Shown here one piece after another: positions 22,991 through 32,272 of a stretch of DNA of 37,695 nucleotides. The stretch covers positions 1 to 37,695 of the forward strand of contig CAYMCV010000008.1 in the NCBI GenBank assembly GCA_964389005.1. The letters are read 5' to 3'. The DNA comes from CAYMCV01 sp964389005. GTDB taxonomy: Bacteria; Bacillota; Clostridia; Lachnospirales; Lachnospiraceae. Positions within the stretch are counted from its first letter, which is position 1; each line of letters opens with the position of its first letter. The translations under genes and the position numbers were made by a program. A model generated the notes under the pieces. The model saw only the letters and a list, made by a program, of their open reading frames with translations, made no database searches and was not told the DNA's origin.

Positions 22991-25443
22991 AAAAGTCGAA
23001 ATCAATCATTCTTTTTATTGTAGTGATTTTAGCGACCGTAGGTTTTGGGTATCTTGCATATTTCGGTGTCGGGGCGGATCACACAGGTTCTGCAGCAACG
23101 ATTAAGAGAGGCCTGGATCTTGCCGGAGGTGTCAGTATTACTTATCAGGTGGTCGGTGAGGAGTCGCCGTCACCGGAGGATATGGCGGATACCATTTTTA
23201 AGTTGAAGCAACGTGTGGATACTTACAGCACAGAGGCACAGGTATACCAGGAAGGCGAAGACAGAATCAACATTGAGATTCCCGGAGTGTCGGATGCCGG
23301 AATGATTCTGGAAGAATTGGGTAAACCGGGAAGTTTGTATTTTATCTCGCAAACAAGCGCCAATGGAGATTTGAACTACACCCCACTGTATTCCAATGAT
23401 GGTTCTCTTGTTTATATGGATGAAAACGGTGTGAAATTTGTTCATGTTTCCGAAGAAATTGCGGTTCTGTTTGATGAAAGTACCAATGACGTGATGCTGG
23501 ATGCAGATGGCATGGCAATCACATATCAGGCACCTGACGGTTCGTCGCCTCGTTGGGCGTATCAATTGTTACGGCCGATGGAAGACTTGATTGCAGACGG
23601 ATCCGTTATTTTATCCGGTATGGATGTTGTATCGGCAAAAGCAGGACAAAATCAAGATAATACAGGAGTAAAGAAATACGTTGTTGAACTAAATTTCTCG
23701 TCAGAAGGCGCAAAAATTTTCGAGGAAGCAACGAGAAAAGCATATAACAATCAGGAAACCATAGCAATTTATTATGATGACAATTTTATCTGCGTTCCAT
23801 CGGTTGATACGGTTATTACCGGCGGACAGGCATATATTACGGGACAGCGTGATTTTGAGAGTGCGGACAGGCTGGCATCTCAGATTCGTATCGGTGGTCT
23901 GAAATTGGAATTGGAGGAACTTCGTTCACAGATTGTCGGAGCACAGTTGGGTGAAGAGGCAATTAAGACGAGTTTGGAAGCCGGCGCCATTGGTTTTGGC
24001 ATTGTTGTGGTATTTATGATTATTGTTTACTTTTTACCGGGCGCTGCAAGTGCAATTGCGCTTTGCATGTATGTTGCATTGGATATTCTGGGAATCGCAG
24101 TCTTTAACATGACACTAACGTTACCGGGAATCGCAGGTATTATTCTTTCCATTGGTATGGCGGTGGATGCGAATGTTATCATTTTTGCAAGAATCCGTGA
24201 GGAGATTGCGACCGGAAAGACGATACAAAGTGCTGTGGATATCGGTTTTAAAAAGGCACTCTCGGCAATTTTGGACGGCAATATCACTACTTTGATTGCT
24301 GCCTTGATCTTGATACTGATGGGAAGCGGAAGCGTGAAGGGATTTGCGCAGACATTGATGCTTGGTATCATTCTTTCGATGTTTACCGCATTGTTTGTCA
24401 CCAGAATCATTATCAATGGATTGCTGGCCATGGGACTATCGTCACAGAAATTGTTTGGTGTGGCCAAAGAAAGAAAAACATTTGACTTTGTTTCGAAGGG
24501 TAAATACTTTGCGGCTATATCCATATTGGTGATTGTCATTGGATTTGTCTTTATGGGAATTAACAAAGGCAGTCTCGGCGGTATTTTTAATTATAGTTTG
24601 GAATTTAAGGGTGGTACCGCAACAAGCGTTGTTTTCGACAAGGATTACTCCATAGCGGAGATTGACTCCCAAATCATTCCTTATATTGAGGAGATTACGG
24701 GTGACGGTAATGTACAGACACAGAAGGTGGAAGGCTCTAATGAAGTGGTAATCAAAACAAGAACGTTGGAAGCAAACGAGCGTGATGAGATGGAGAAAAC
24801 TTTGGTGGAGCAGTTCGGTGTGGAAAAAGGTAAAATCACAACGGAAACCATCAGTGCGACTATTTCATCCGAAATGAAAAAATCTTCAATTCTGGCTGTT
24901 TCGGTTGCGGTAGTTTGTATGTTGATTTATATCTGGATTCGATTCAGCGATTATAGGTTTGGTGTAAGTTCCGTTGTTGCCTTATTACATGATGTTTTGG
25001 TGGTTCTCGCATTTTATGCGGTTGTGAGAGTCAGTGTCGGAAGTACGTTCATTGCTTGTATTCTGACGGTGGTGGGGTACTCCATCAATGCTACAATCGT
25101 CATATTCGACCGTGTGCGTGAAAACTTGCGTCTGAAAAAGCAGGAGATTGCGGAATATGGATCAAAGAAACGTAAAAAAGGCTCCGCAACGATTACGATG
25201 GACGTTAAGGAGATTGTGAATAAAAGTATATCACAGACAATATCGAGAAGTTTATTTACTTCTTTGACGACATTTTTTATGGTAGCGGTTTTGTATATTT
25301 TGGGTGTTACTTCCGTAAAGGAATTTGCCCTACCGCTGATTGTGGGTATCTTATGCGGAACATATTCTTCCGTATGCCTTGCGGGTTGCCTGTGGTATTC
25401 CTTACAGAAGTTATTCCCGCCCAAAGAGGAAGAGGATGATTAA
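22987..25443 (+). CDS. secDF: Protein translocase SecDF fusion
   Basis: SecD and SecF assist the Sec channel in the cytoplasmic membrane by using the proton gradient to complete secretion. Here they are one 818-residue protein. The SecD half has an N-terminal helix (about 6-28), the motif GLDLAGGVSITYQV, a large external domain to about residue 320, and a helix cluster with GIILSIGMAVDANVIIFARI. The SecF half begins near residue 500 with its own first helix, then FEFKGGT-like LEFKGGTATSVVF and the motif VGYSINATIVIFDRVREN. Fusion of the two is common in Firmicutes. The ATG overlaps the scfB stop (ATGA), so the maturase and the translocase are coupled, a conserved clostridial arrangement. Confidence 0.95.
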   Translation: MKKSKSIILFIVVILATVGFGYLAYFGVGADHTGSAATIKRGLDLAGGVSITYQVVGEESPSPEDMADTIFKLKQRVDTYSTEAQVYQEGEDRINIEIPGVSDAGMILEELGKPGSLYFISQTSANGDLNYTPLYSNDGSLVYMDENGVKFVHVSEEIAVLFDESTNDVMLDADGMAITYQAPDGSSPRWAYQLLRPMEDLIADGSVILSGMDVVSAKAGQNQDNTGVKKYVVELNFSSEGAKIFEEATRKAYNNQETIAIYYDDNFICVPSVDTVITGGQAYITGQRDFESADRLASQIRIGGLKLELEELRSQIVGAQLGEEAIKTSLEAGAIGFGIVVVFMIIVYFLPGAASAIALCMYVALDILGIAVFNMTLTLPGIAGIILSIGMAVDANVIIFARIREEIATGKTIQSAVDIGFKKALSAILDGNITTLIAALILILMGSGSVKGFAQTLMLGIILSMFTALFVTRIIINGLLAMGLSSQKLFGVAKERKTFDFVSKGKYFAAISILVIVIGFVFMGINKGSLGGIFNYSLEFKGGTATSVVFDKDYSIAEIDSQIIPYIEEITGDGNVQTQKVEGSNEVVIKTRTLEANERDEMEKTLVEQFGVEKGKITTETISATISSEMKKSSILAVSVAVVCMLIYIWIRFSDYRFGVSSVVALLHDVLVVLAFYAVVRVSVGSTFIACILTVVGYSINATIVIFDRVRENLRLKKQEIAEYGSKKRKKGSATITMDVKEIVNKSISQTISRSLFTSLTTFFMVAVLYILGVTSVKEFALPLIVGILCGTYSSVCLAGCLWYSLQKLFPPKEEEDD

Positions 25444-25524
25444 TCCGGCGGTTTTATGCATGAATGGGATAACTGTGAGAATTTTTATGTGTGATAAGTT
25501 ACATCAATGATTACCATGTATATG

Positions 25525-25546
25525 GGGCAATGCCTAAGCATTGCCC
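25525..25546 (+). other. Stem-loop between secDF and recJ
   Basis: GGGCAATGC (25525-25533) pairs with GCATTGCCC (25538-25546) around CTAA. There is no proper T run afterwards, so it is a weak terminator or a processing site rather than a clear intrinsic terminator. Confidence 0.5.
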
Positions 25547-25580
25547 TTACTGTATCTTTATATGGAGATAAATAAAGAAG

Positions 25581-27335
25581 ATGAAACAATGGAAACTGCT
25601 TCGCGTCGGTGCGGATTATGAGAAGCTGGGAGAACAATTGCATATTGATCCGATGATTGTCAGAATCATGTGTAATCGTGGGCTGCGTACGTTCGATGAG
25701 ATGTATTCATTTTTATATGAAGAATGGAAGGAAGAACGTTCAATATGTGCGTTTACCGGGGCCGAGGAAGCGGTCAAGTTGCTGTTGGAAGCACATGATA
25801 AAAGACAAAACGTTCGTGTAATCGGCGATTATGATATTGACGGAATATGTGCCACAGCAATCTTGGTAAAAGGATTGCGGTGTGCCGGATTGCACACGGA
25901 TTATGCCATTCCGCATCGCATCAAGGATGGGTACGGCTTAAATATTTCTCTGATTCAAGAGGCATTGGATGCAGGAATTCATTTACTGATTACCTGCGAT
26001 AACGGAATATCTGCCAAGGAAGCCATTGCTTTTGCCAAGGAAAACGGAATGCGTGTTATAGTTACCGACCATCATGAGGTTCCGCTGGATGTCAATGGGA
26101 ATGAGGATTTACCGCCGGCAGATGTTATCATCGATCCCAAGATGCAGGGATTTGTTCAGATGGAAAAAGACATTTGCGGTGCTTTTGTTGCATATCTGCT
26201 AATGGAATATTTTCACGACAGGAATGTTGACTTATTCAGTCAAAAATGGAATGTGCGTGCATATTTGGAAATGGCAGCCTTTGCGACCATCGGTGATGTC
26301 ATGAGTTTGACAGGGGATAATCGAGCATTGGTTAAGTTCGGATTAAAATCTTTACAAAATGCAGAGAATCTTGGGTTTCGTGCATTGATTGCTACAGCGG
26401 GAAAACCGGAACGGAACATGACGGCATATCAGATTGGATTTGTATACGGACCGTGTATTAACGCAACCGGCAGATTGGATACAGCGGAACGTGCGTTGCA
26501 GTTATTGCTGACTGATGCATACAGCGAAGCACTGGTGATTGCAGACGAACTGAAACTTCTGAATGAAGAAAGAAAAGAAATGACGAAGCGCAATGCCGAG
26601 GAGGCGTTTCAAGCAGCAGCGGAGCAGATTGCACGCGGGAACAAAGTATTGGTTCTGTATTTACCGAATTGTCATGAGAGCATTGCCGGTATTATTGCGG
26701 GAAGAGTAAAGGAATTGTACTATCGTCCGACATTGGTCATAACGGATGCACAAGACGGATTAAAGGGTTCCGGCCGCTCTATAGAAGGTTATTCCATGTT
26801 TGAACGTCTGTCCGAATGCAAGGGGCTTTTTACAAAATACGGAGGGCATCCGATGGCGGCAGGATTTTCTCTCAAACGTGAGAATTTATCGCTTTTGGAG
26901 CAGAAATTGAATGAGCACTGTGCGTTGTGCAAAGAGGATTTGACAGCGACTGTAAAAATTGATGTGGATTTACCTTTTTCCTATATAACAGAGGATTTTA
27001 TACATCAAATGGAACAATTGGAACCGTATGGAAATGGTAATCCACGTCCGGTATTTGCGCAGCAATCGGTTCGATTTTTGGGAGGAAGAATCTTTGGAAA
27101 AAATCGAAACTGTGCGGCATATCGTGTGGAGGATCGATTTCATACAGTGTCGGAATTGAAGTTTTTCGGAGATTTGGAACAGTTTCATACTTATCTGGAT
27201 ACGAAGTATGAATCCGGTACGGCACAGGCTCTGTATCAGGGACAAAGCACGGTATTATCGGTTATCTATTATCCGGAAATCAATTCCTATCGAGGCAAAA
27301 ATGAGATTCAACTGATAATGCAGGATTACACATAA
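25581..27335 (+). CDS. recJ: Single-stranded-DNA-specific exonuclease RecJ
   Basis: RecJ degrades single-stranded DNA 5' to 3' in recombination and base-excision and mismatch repair. The DHH-family motifs are present: DYDIDGICAT (about residues 82-91), LLITCDNGIS, VTDHHEV, ICGAFVAY and ATIGDVM; the DHHA1 domain has KGSGRSIEG and YGGHPMAAGFSL, and an OB-like C-terminal domain contains LEPYGNGNPRPVF. The 584-residue length is typical. The ATG at 25581 is preceded by a modest GGAG. The kinase gene follows after 40 bases and is probably co-transcribed. Confidence 0.95.
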   Translation: MKQWKLLRVGADYEKLGEQLHIDPMIVRIMCNRGLRTFDEMYSFLYEEWKEERSICAFTGAEEAVKLLLEAHDKRQNVRVIGDYDIDGICATAILVKGLRCAGLHTDYAIPHRIKDGYGLNISLIQEALDAGIHLLITCDNGISAKEAIAFAKENGMRVIVTDHHEVPLDVNGNEDLPPADVIIDPKMQGFVQMEKDICGAFVAYLLMEYFHDRNVDLFSQKWNVRAYLEMAAFATIGDVMSLTGDNRALVKFGLKSLQNAENLGFRALIATAGKPERNMTAYQIGFVYGPCINATGRLDTAERALQLLLTDAYSEALVIADELKLLNEERKEMTKRNAEEAFQAAAEQIARGNKVLVLYLPNCHESIAGIIAGRVKELYYRPTLVITDAQDGLKGSGRSIEGYSMFERLSECKGLFTKYGGHPMAAGFSLKRENLSLLEQKLNEHCALCKEDLTATVKIDVDLPFSYITEDFIHQMEQLEPYGNGNPRPVFAQQSVRFLGGRIFGKNRNCAAYRVEDRFHTVSELKFFGDLEQFHTYLDTKYESGTAQALYQGQSTVLSVIYYPEINSYRGKNEIQLIMQDYT

Positions 27336-27375
27336 TACTTCGTATTGTGGACCGAATGTGTAGGGAGAGAGAATT

Positions 27376-28305
27376 ATGATTTTAACGGTAACATTGAATC
27401 CGGCAATTGATAAAACTTATCGCATTGAGCAGTTGATGACCGGTCAAGTCAATAGGATACGTACGGTTGAAAATTTCCCGGGAGGAAAAGGAATCAATGT
27501 ATCCAAGATTCTTCATCGTATGGGAGAAGACGTCATGGCAATCGGTTTTCTTGGCGGTTATGCAGGCAATTACATTGAAAATGCTTTGCTGCAGAAACAA
27601 ATCGGATGCGATTTTGTGAAGGTTGAAGGTGAAACAAGAAGCAGCATCAATGTATTGGGTGACGACGGATATGTTACGGAACTTTTGGAGCCGGGACCGC
27701 CGATTATGCAAAGCGACCTTGACAGCTTTTTGTTGAAATATGATGTCTTAGTGCAAAAAAGCAACACAGTCGTGCTGTCGGGTTCGGTTATGACCGGTGT
27801 TCCCGAAGATATCTACGGTGTTTTGATTGATATTGCACAGGGGTACAAAATCCCGGTCATACTTGATACATCCGGAGCATATTTGAGAGAGGGTATCAAA
27901 CAAAGACCTTATATGATTAAACCCAACAGAAAAGAGTTGGAACTTTTACTCGGAGTCAGCCTCCGATCGGTTGAACAGGTTGCCGATGCAGCCAGAGAAC
28001 TTTGTGCATCCGGCATACATCGCGTGGTGGTTTCCATGGGGCGTGAAGGAATGATTGCCGCAGATAAAACTGGCGTATTACATGCGATTCCACCGATTGT
28101 CGATGTGGTAAATACCGTGGGCAGCGGTGACAGTATCGTGGCGGTTTATGCCGCAGGTATGCATCGGATGAATCGTTATGAATGTATCCGTATGGCAACT
28201 GCAATTTCTGCCGCCAATGTTACAACAATCGAAAATGGGGATATTCCCATGGAATTTGCAGAAAAAATATATGATAAGGTAAAGGTACGCGAAATTTGCG
28301 ATTGA
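27376..28305 (+). CDS. PfkB-family sugar-phosphate kinase (1-phosphofructokinase or tagatose-6-phosphate kinase)
   Basis: The 309-residue protein has the 1-phosphofructokinase/LacC pattern: ILTVTLNPAIDKTYRI at the start, the sugar-binding FPGGKGINVSKIL (about 34-46), a central VVLSGSVMTGVP, MIKPNRKELELLLG, and the catalytic anion-hole motif NTVGSGDSIVAVYAAG with the base Asp near residue 256. It phosphorylates a sugar phosphate with ATP. No fructose PTS gene or LacD-like aldolase is beside it, so the exact substrate cannot be fixed. The ATG follows GGGAGAG. Confidence 0.88.
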   Translation: MILTVTLNPAIDKTYRIEQLMTGQVNRIRTVENFPGGKGINVSKILHRMGEDVMAIGFLGGYAGNYIENALLQKQIGCDFVKVEGETRSSINVLGDDGYVTELLEPGPPIMQSDLDSFLLKYDVLVQKSNTVVLSGSVMTGVPEDIYGVLIDIAQGYKIPVILDTSGAYLREGIKQRPYMIKPNRKELELLLGVSLRSVEQVADAARELCASGIHRVVVSMGREGMIAADKTGVLHAIPPIVDVVNTVGSGDSIVAVYAAGMHRMNRYECIRMATAISAANVTTIENGDIPMEFAEKIYDKVKVREICD

Positions 28306-28309
28306 TTCT

Positions 28310-28338
28310 TTGAAAGATTAATAATTTGGTCATAGAAT
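28310..28338 (+). promoter_or_regulatory. Promoter after the PfkB gene
   Basis: TTGAAA (28310-28315), a 17-base spacer and TAGAAT (28333-28338) lie only 4 bases past the kinase stop. The next structure on this strand is a strong terminator ending at 28457, so this promoter would drive a short transcript, and only read-through would reach murE. Confidence 0.55.
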
Positions 28339-28344
28339 GAACAC

Positions 28345-28457
28345 AAAAAGAACACAATTAACAAGTATAGTGGTCACAGATAGTTGAAACACTCACTATC
28401 TCCCCCCTCATAAGAAAACAGGAAAGCCACCATGAAAATGGTGGCTTTTCTGTTTTT
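28345..28457 (+). ncRNA. Candidate small RNA between pfkB and murE
   Basis: A promoter (28310-28338) and a strong terminator (28419-28457) bracket about 110 bases with no ORF or ribosome site. Inside is a small stem, GATAGT with ACTATC (28379-28400), followed by the unpaired C-rich run CTCCCCCCTC (28400-28409), which is complementary to Shine-Dalgarno sequences as in C-rich-loop sRNAs of Firmicutes such as RsaE/RoxS. It is not recognisably homologous to them. It could instead simply be the 3' end of the kinase mRNA. Confidence 0.35.
28419..28457 (+). terminator. Strong intrinsic terminator
   Basis: A 15-bp stem (28419-28433 with 28438-28452) around GAAA is followed by TTTTT. It ends the recJ-pfkB transcript and the candidate small RNA. 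Confidence 0.92.
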
Positions 28458-28559
28458 GGGGTGGGGAGCGGTACAGAATTTGTGGCATTCATCCTTGAAA
28501 TGTGGTATCATAAACAAAGTGATTTTTTTAAGTTTGATGAAGAGCACGGAGGTGCGGAT

Positions 28560-30023
28560 TTGAAAATAGAAGAATTATTGGAAGGAATCGATTGGTACGA
28601 GATTAAGGGAAGCACGGATCAGGAAATTGAGACGGTTGTTTATGATTCAAGGAAGGTTGTACCGAATGCATTGTTTATTTGTATTGAAGGGAGTCGATTT
28701 GACGGTCATGATGCAGCGGCAGATGCAGTACAAAAAGGTGCCACTGCGCTTGTCATATCAAAAGATGTCATACTTCCGCCCGACAATCGGGTGACTTTGA
28801 TACGCGTGAAGAATACACGCTATGCAATGGCTTTTATTGCCGCCGCATATTTCAATCATCCGGCAAGAAAACTCCGAATTATCGGGATAACGGGAACCAA
28901 AGGCAAAACAACCACCACATATCTAATCAAGAATATCTTGGAAAAGGCGGGGTATCGAGTAGGGCTGGTTGGTACAATTGAGACATTGACGGGCAAACGC
29001 AGTATTCCGTCACACAATACGACGCCGGAGTCGTTTGTATTGCAATCGTACTTTGCAGAGATGGTTGAAGCAGGTTGTTCGGTAGTCGTTATGGAAGTGT
29101 CTTCGCAAGGACTCATGATGCACAGAACGCAAGGATTTACGTTTGAGGTTGGCATTTTTACCAATTTGGAACCGGATCACATCGGACCGAATGAACATGC
29201 AAGTTTTGAGGAATATGCGGCATGTAAAAGTTTGTTGTTTCGACAGTGTGACTTGGGAATCGTCAATACGGACGATCAACATTGGAAAACAGTTTTGGAG
29301 AATCATACCTGTCGATTACAAACTTTTGGGTTCAATGATAATGCGAATTATTCGGCATTCGGCATGCATTTATATCGCGAAGCAGGCGATTTATGTACAG
29401 AGTTTGATCTCAGAGGCGATTTGCATATGCATGTTGTGCTGCATGCGCCCGGCGCTTTCAGTGTGTATAATGCACTGACTGCAATTGCGGTATGTGCGCA
29501 TTTTGAAGTTCCCAAAGAAAAGATACTGTTGGCATTGAAGGAATCACATGTCAAAGGAAGAATTGAAATGGTTTCCATTTCGAAGGATTACTCGCTTTTG
29601 ATTGACTACGCACATAATGCGATGGCGCTGAAAAGTCTGTTGACAACACTTCGGGAGTACCAACCCAAACGTTTGGTTTGTCTCTTTGGTTGCGGTGGGA
29701 ATCGTTCCAAATTACGACGTTATGAAATGGGTGAGGTCAGCGGAGAACTTGCGGATTTGAGTGTTATCACATCAGATAATCCGCGTTTTGAAGAACCGGA
29801 GGCAATCATTGCGGATATTCGTGAAGGTATGGAAAGAACCGGAGGCAATTTTGTAGAGATTGCCGATCGTAAAGAGGCAATTTACTACGTAATTCATCAT
29901 GCAATGCCCGGAGATATTATTGTTTTGGCGGGAAAAGGACATGAGGATTACCAGGAAATCAAAGGGGTACAGTACCCGATGGATGAAAGAGTCCTGATTC
30001 GGGAAGTATTGGAAGGAAGATAA
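28560..30023 (+). CDS. murE: UDP-N-acetylmuramoyl-L-alanyl-D-glutamate--2,6-diaminopimelate ligase
   Basis: MurE adds the third residue to the peptidoglycan stem peptide in the cytosol. ATP-binding GITGTKGKTTTTYLIKNIL is at about residues 107-125, the lysine and substrate region follows (SHNTTPESF, VMEVSSQGL, FTNLEPDHIG), and the specificity motif is DNPR in TSDNPRFEEPEAI, which indicates meso-diaminopimelate rather than lysine. The end has GKGHEDYQ. I chose TTG at 28560, seven bases after GGAGG (28548-28552), giving a normal 487-residue protein; the frame is open back to 28461, but that would start inside the terminator's downstream flank. It heads a tight gene run through prkC. Confidence 0.93.
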   Translation: MKIEELLEGIDWYEIKGSTDQEIETVVYDSRKVVPNALFICIEGSRFDGHDAAADAVQKGATALVISKDVILPPDNRVTLIRVKNTRYAMAFIAAAYFNHPARKLRIIGITGTKGKTTTTYLIKNILEKAGYRVGLVGTIETLTGKRSIPSHNTTPESFVLQSYFAEMVEAGCSVVVMEVSSQGLMMHRTQGFTFEVGIFTNLEPDHIGPNEHASFEEYAACKSLLFRQCDLGIVNTDDQHWKTVLENHTCRLQTFGFNDNANYSAFGMHLYREAGDLCTEFDLRGDLHMHVVLHAPGAFSVYNALTAIAVCAHFEVPKEKILLALKESHVKGRIEMVSISKDYSLLIDYAHNAMALKSLLTTLREYQPKRLVCLFGCGGNRSKLRRYEMGEVSGELADLSVITSDNPRFEEPEAIIADIREGMERTGGNFVEIADRKEAIYYVIHHAMPGDIIVLAGKGHEDYQEIKGVQYPMDERVLIREVLEGR

Positions 30024-30025
30024 AA

Positions 30026-32251
30026 ATGTTTGCGGATATCATTGTTGACATTTCCCATGAAAAAGTCGATCGCGTATTCCAGTATCGTGTTCCGCAATCA
30101 ATGGAGAGCATGATACGGTGTGGGATGGAAGTTCAGGTACCGTTTGGTAAATCGAACCATTTGATTTCCGGATATGTTATGGATTTGACAGCGAAGGCAC
30201 AATGGGAAACAGATAAAATAAAAGAAGTTGCCGCCATTCTTCCTAAGCGTGTAACGGCGGACAACAATATGATTATGCTGGCGGCATGGATGCGTGAAAC
30301 CTATGGTTCCACGATGATTGCAGCATTGAAAACCGTGATGCCCGTCAAACAGGTAATGAAAGGAATCGAACAGAAATCCATCGTCACGTCATTGTCTACC
30401 GAGGAACTTTTAATCAAAGCGAATGAATGCCAAAGGAAGCATTATCATGCACAGGAGAAGCTTTTGCGGGCACTGGCTGACAATCCGGAACTGCCGCTTG
30501 CCTTGGTTACAGAGAAATTGCATGTTTCGACACAAACGGTCACATCGTTGGTTCGACAGGGCGTCATCGGGAAAAAGACCGAAAGCAGTTTTCACAACCC
30601 GATTGTGTTCCGTGAAGGAAAAGACACTCCACCGGTACTAAGCGAAGAACAGGAACAGACGATTTTGAGTGTGCTTTCGGATTATGAGAGAGACTGTCCC
30701 GGTGTATATTTATTGCATGGCATTACCGGAAGCGGAAAAACAGAAGTTTATATGGAACTGATTGCGTCCATGATAAGCCGAGGGAAACAGGCAATTATGC
30801 TGATTCCCGAAATTGCGTTAACCTATCAGACGGTTTTGCGTTTTTACAGAAGATTTCAGAATCGTGTTACGGTGATGCATTCAAAATTGTCTGCAGGAGA
30901 GAAATACAGCCAGATGCAACGGGCACGTTTGGGTGAAGTTGATGTTATCATCGGTCCTCGCTCGGCACTTTTTACGCCATTTCCGAATTTGGGCTTGATT
31001 ATCATTGATGAGGAGCACGAGAGCACATACAAGAGTGAGTCGGTGCCGAAATATCATGCGAGGGAATGTGCGATTCAATTGGCGAAAATGCACAACGCCG
31101 GTGTGGTATTGGGTTCGGCGACACCTTCTGTCGAGTCCTACAACAAAGCAATGACCGGAGAGTATAAGTTGTTTCGCATGACCAAACGTCTGACGGGTGG
31201 CACATTGCCGCAGGTGTATACGGTTGATATGCGTGAAGAACTCAAAAACAACAACCGCAGTATTTTTAGCAATAAACTATCCGAAATGATAGAAAATCGT
31301 ATAGAACGCGGAGAACAGACGATACTTTTCTTGAATCGACGGGGGTATGCGGGATTTGTGTCTTGCAGAACCTGCGGAAAGGTTATAAAATGTCCTCATT
31401 GCGACGTTTCTCTTTCAGAGCATAAAAATCACAAAATGGTATGCCATTATTGTGGCTATGAAACTGCCTCGGTTCATAAATGTCCGTCTTGCGGTTCACC
31501 GTATGTGGGNNNNNNNNNNGCAGGTACACAGCAAGTTGAAGAAATGATTCACAAACAATTTCCGATGGCGACGGTTTTGCGTATGGACGCGGACACCACC
31601 AAGACAAAAGACAGTTACGAGCGGATTCTTTCCGCATTTTCCAATCGAGAAGCGGACATATTGCTTGGAACACAGATGATTGTGAAAGGGCACGATTTCC
31701 CAGCGGTTACACTGGTCGGTATTCTTGCGGCAGACCTGTCATTGGGCGCAAATGATTACAGGGCGGGGGAGAGGACCTTTCAATTGTTGACACAGGCAGC
31801 CGGTCGCGCTGGCAGAGGTACATTGGCCGGCGAGGTTGTGATTCAGACTTATCAGCCGGAGCATTATGCGGTGGTACATGCCGCGAACCAGGACTATGAG
31901 AGTTTTTATCGGGAAGAAATCATGTATCGTCAAATGCTTTCTTATCCGCCGATTGCACATATCATGGCAGTGTTGATTCAGTCTAAGTCAGAGCGTGAGG
32001 CCAGAGAAATGGCGTTTGATTTACGAGAGCAGATTCCCGAGACAATTCATGGGAAGAAACCTGTCATTGTCGGACCTGCGCCGGCCGGAATCGGCAAGAT
32101 TAACGATATGTATCGATATGTTTTTTATCTAAAAGAAAAAGAACTGCAGGTCATTACAGAAATGAAGGACTGTATTGAGCAATATATGGAGAACGGTTCA
32201 TACAAAAAAGAAAACTTACAATTTGATTTGGATCCGATGGGTTCATTTTAG
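30026..32251 (+). CDS. priA: Primosomal protein N' (replication restart helicase PriA), with an assembly gap
   Basis: PriA recognises stalled forks and reloads the replicative helicase. It has an N-terminal DNA-binding domain (VDISHEKVDRVFQYRVP), a 3'-5' helicase core with Walker A GITGSGKTEVY, DEEH in IIDEEHESTYKSE, GSATPS, and zinc-binding cysteine pairs CRTCGKVIKCPHC, CHYCGY and CPSCGSPY. After the gap it continues AGTQQVEEMI, DADTT, GTQMIVKGHDFP and QAAGRAGRG. Here the frame is kept across 10 N, matching the three missing residues expected after YVG, so this gap may really be 10 bases. The 741-residue length is normal. It starts 2 bases after the murE stop. Confidence 0.95.
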   Translation: MFADIIVDISHEKVDRVFQYRVPQSMESMIRCGMEVQVPFGKSNHLISGYVMDLTAKAQWETDKIKEVAAILPKRVTADNNMIMLAAWMRETYGSTMIAALKTVMPVKQVMKGIEQKSIVTSLSTEELLIKANECQRKHYHAQEKLLRALADNPELPLALVTEKLHVSTQTVTSLVRQGVIGKKTESSFHNPIVFREGKDTPPVLSEEQEQTILSVLSDYERDCPGVYLLHGITGSGKTEVYMELIASMISRGKQAIMLIPEIALTYQTVLRFYRRFQNRVTVMHSKLSAGEKYSQMQRARLGEVDVIIGPRSALFTPFPNLGLIIIDEEHESTYKSESVPKYHARECAIQLAKMHNAGVVLGSATPSVESYNKAMTGEYKLFRMTKRLTGGTLPQVYTVDMREELKNNNRSIFSNKLSEMIENRIERGEQTILFLNRRGYAGFVSCRTCGKVIKCPHCDVSLSEHKNHKMVCHYCGYETASVHKCPSCGSPYVXXXXAGTQQVEEMIHKQFPMATVLRMDADTTKTKDSYERILSAFSNREADILLGTQMIVKGHDFPAVTLVGILAADLSLGANDYRAGERTFQLLTQAAGRAGRGTLAGEVVIQTYQPEHYAVVHAANQDYESFYREEIMYRQMLSYPPIAHIMAVLIQSKSEREAREMAFDLREQIPETIHGKKPVIVGPAPAGIGKINDMYRYVFYLKEKELQVITEMKDCIEQYMENGSYKKENLQFDLDPMGSF
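31510..31519. other. Assembly gap (10 N) inside priA
   Basis: The frame is preserved here, unlike at the other four gaps. One in three arbitrary gaps would do so by chance. Confidence 0.9.
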
Positions 32252-32272
32252 AGACAGAAGGAGGATAAAAAC

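Noticed and set aside
28461..28559. A longer MurE starting at 28461
   Set aside because: It begins just after the terminator T run, lacks a ribosome site and adds 33 residues not seen in the family; TTG at 28560 has a strong GGAGG.
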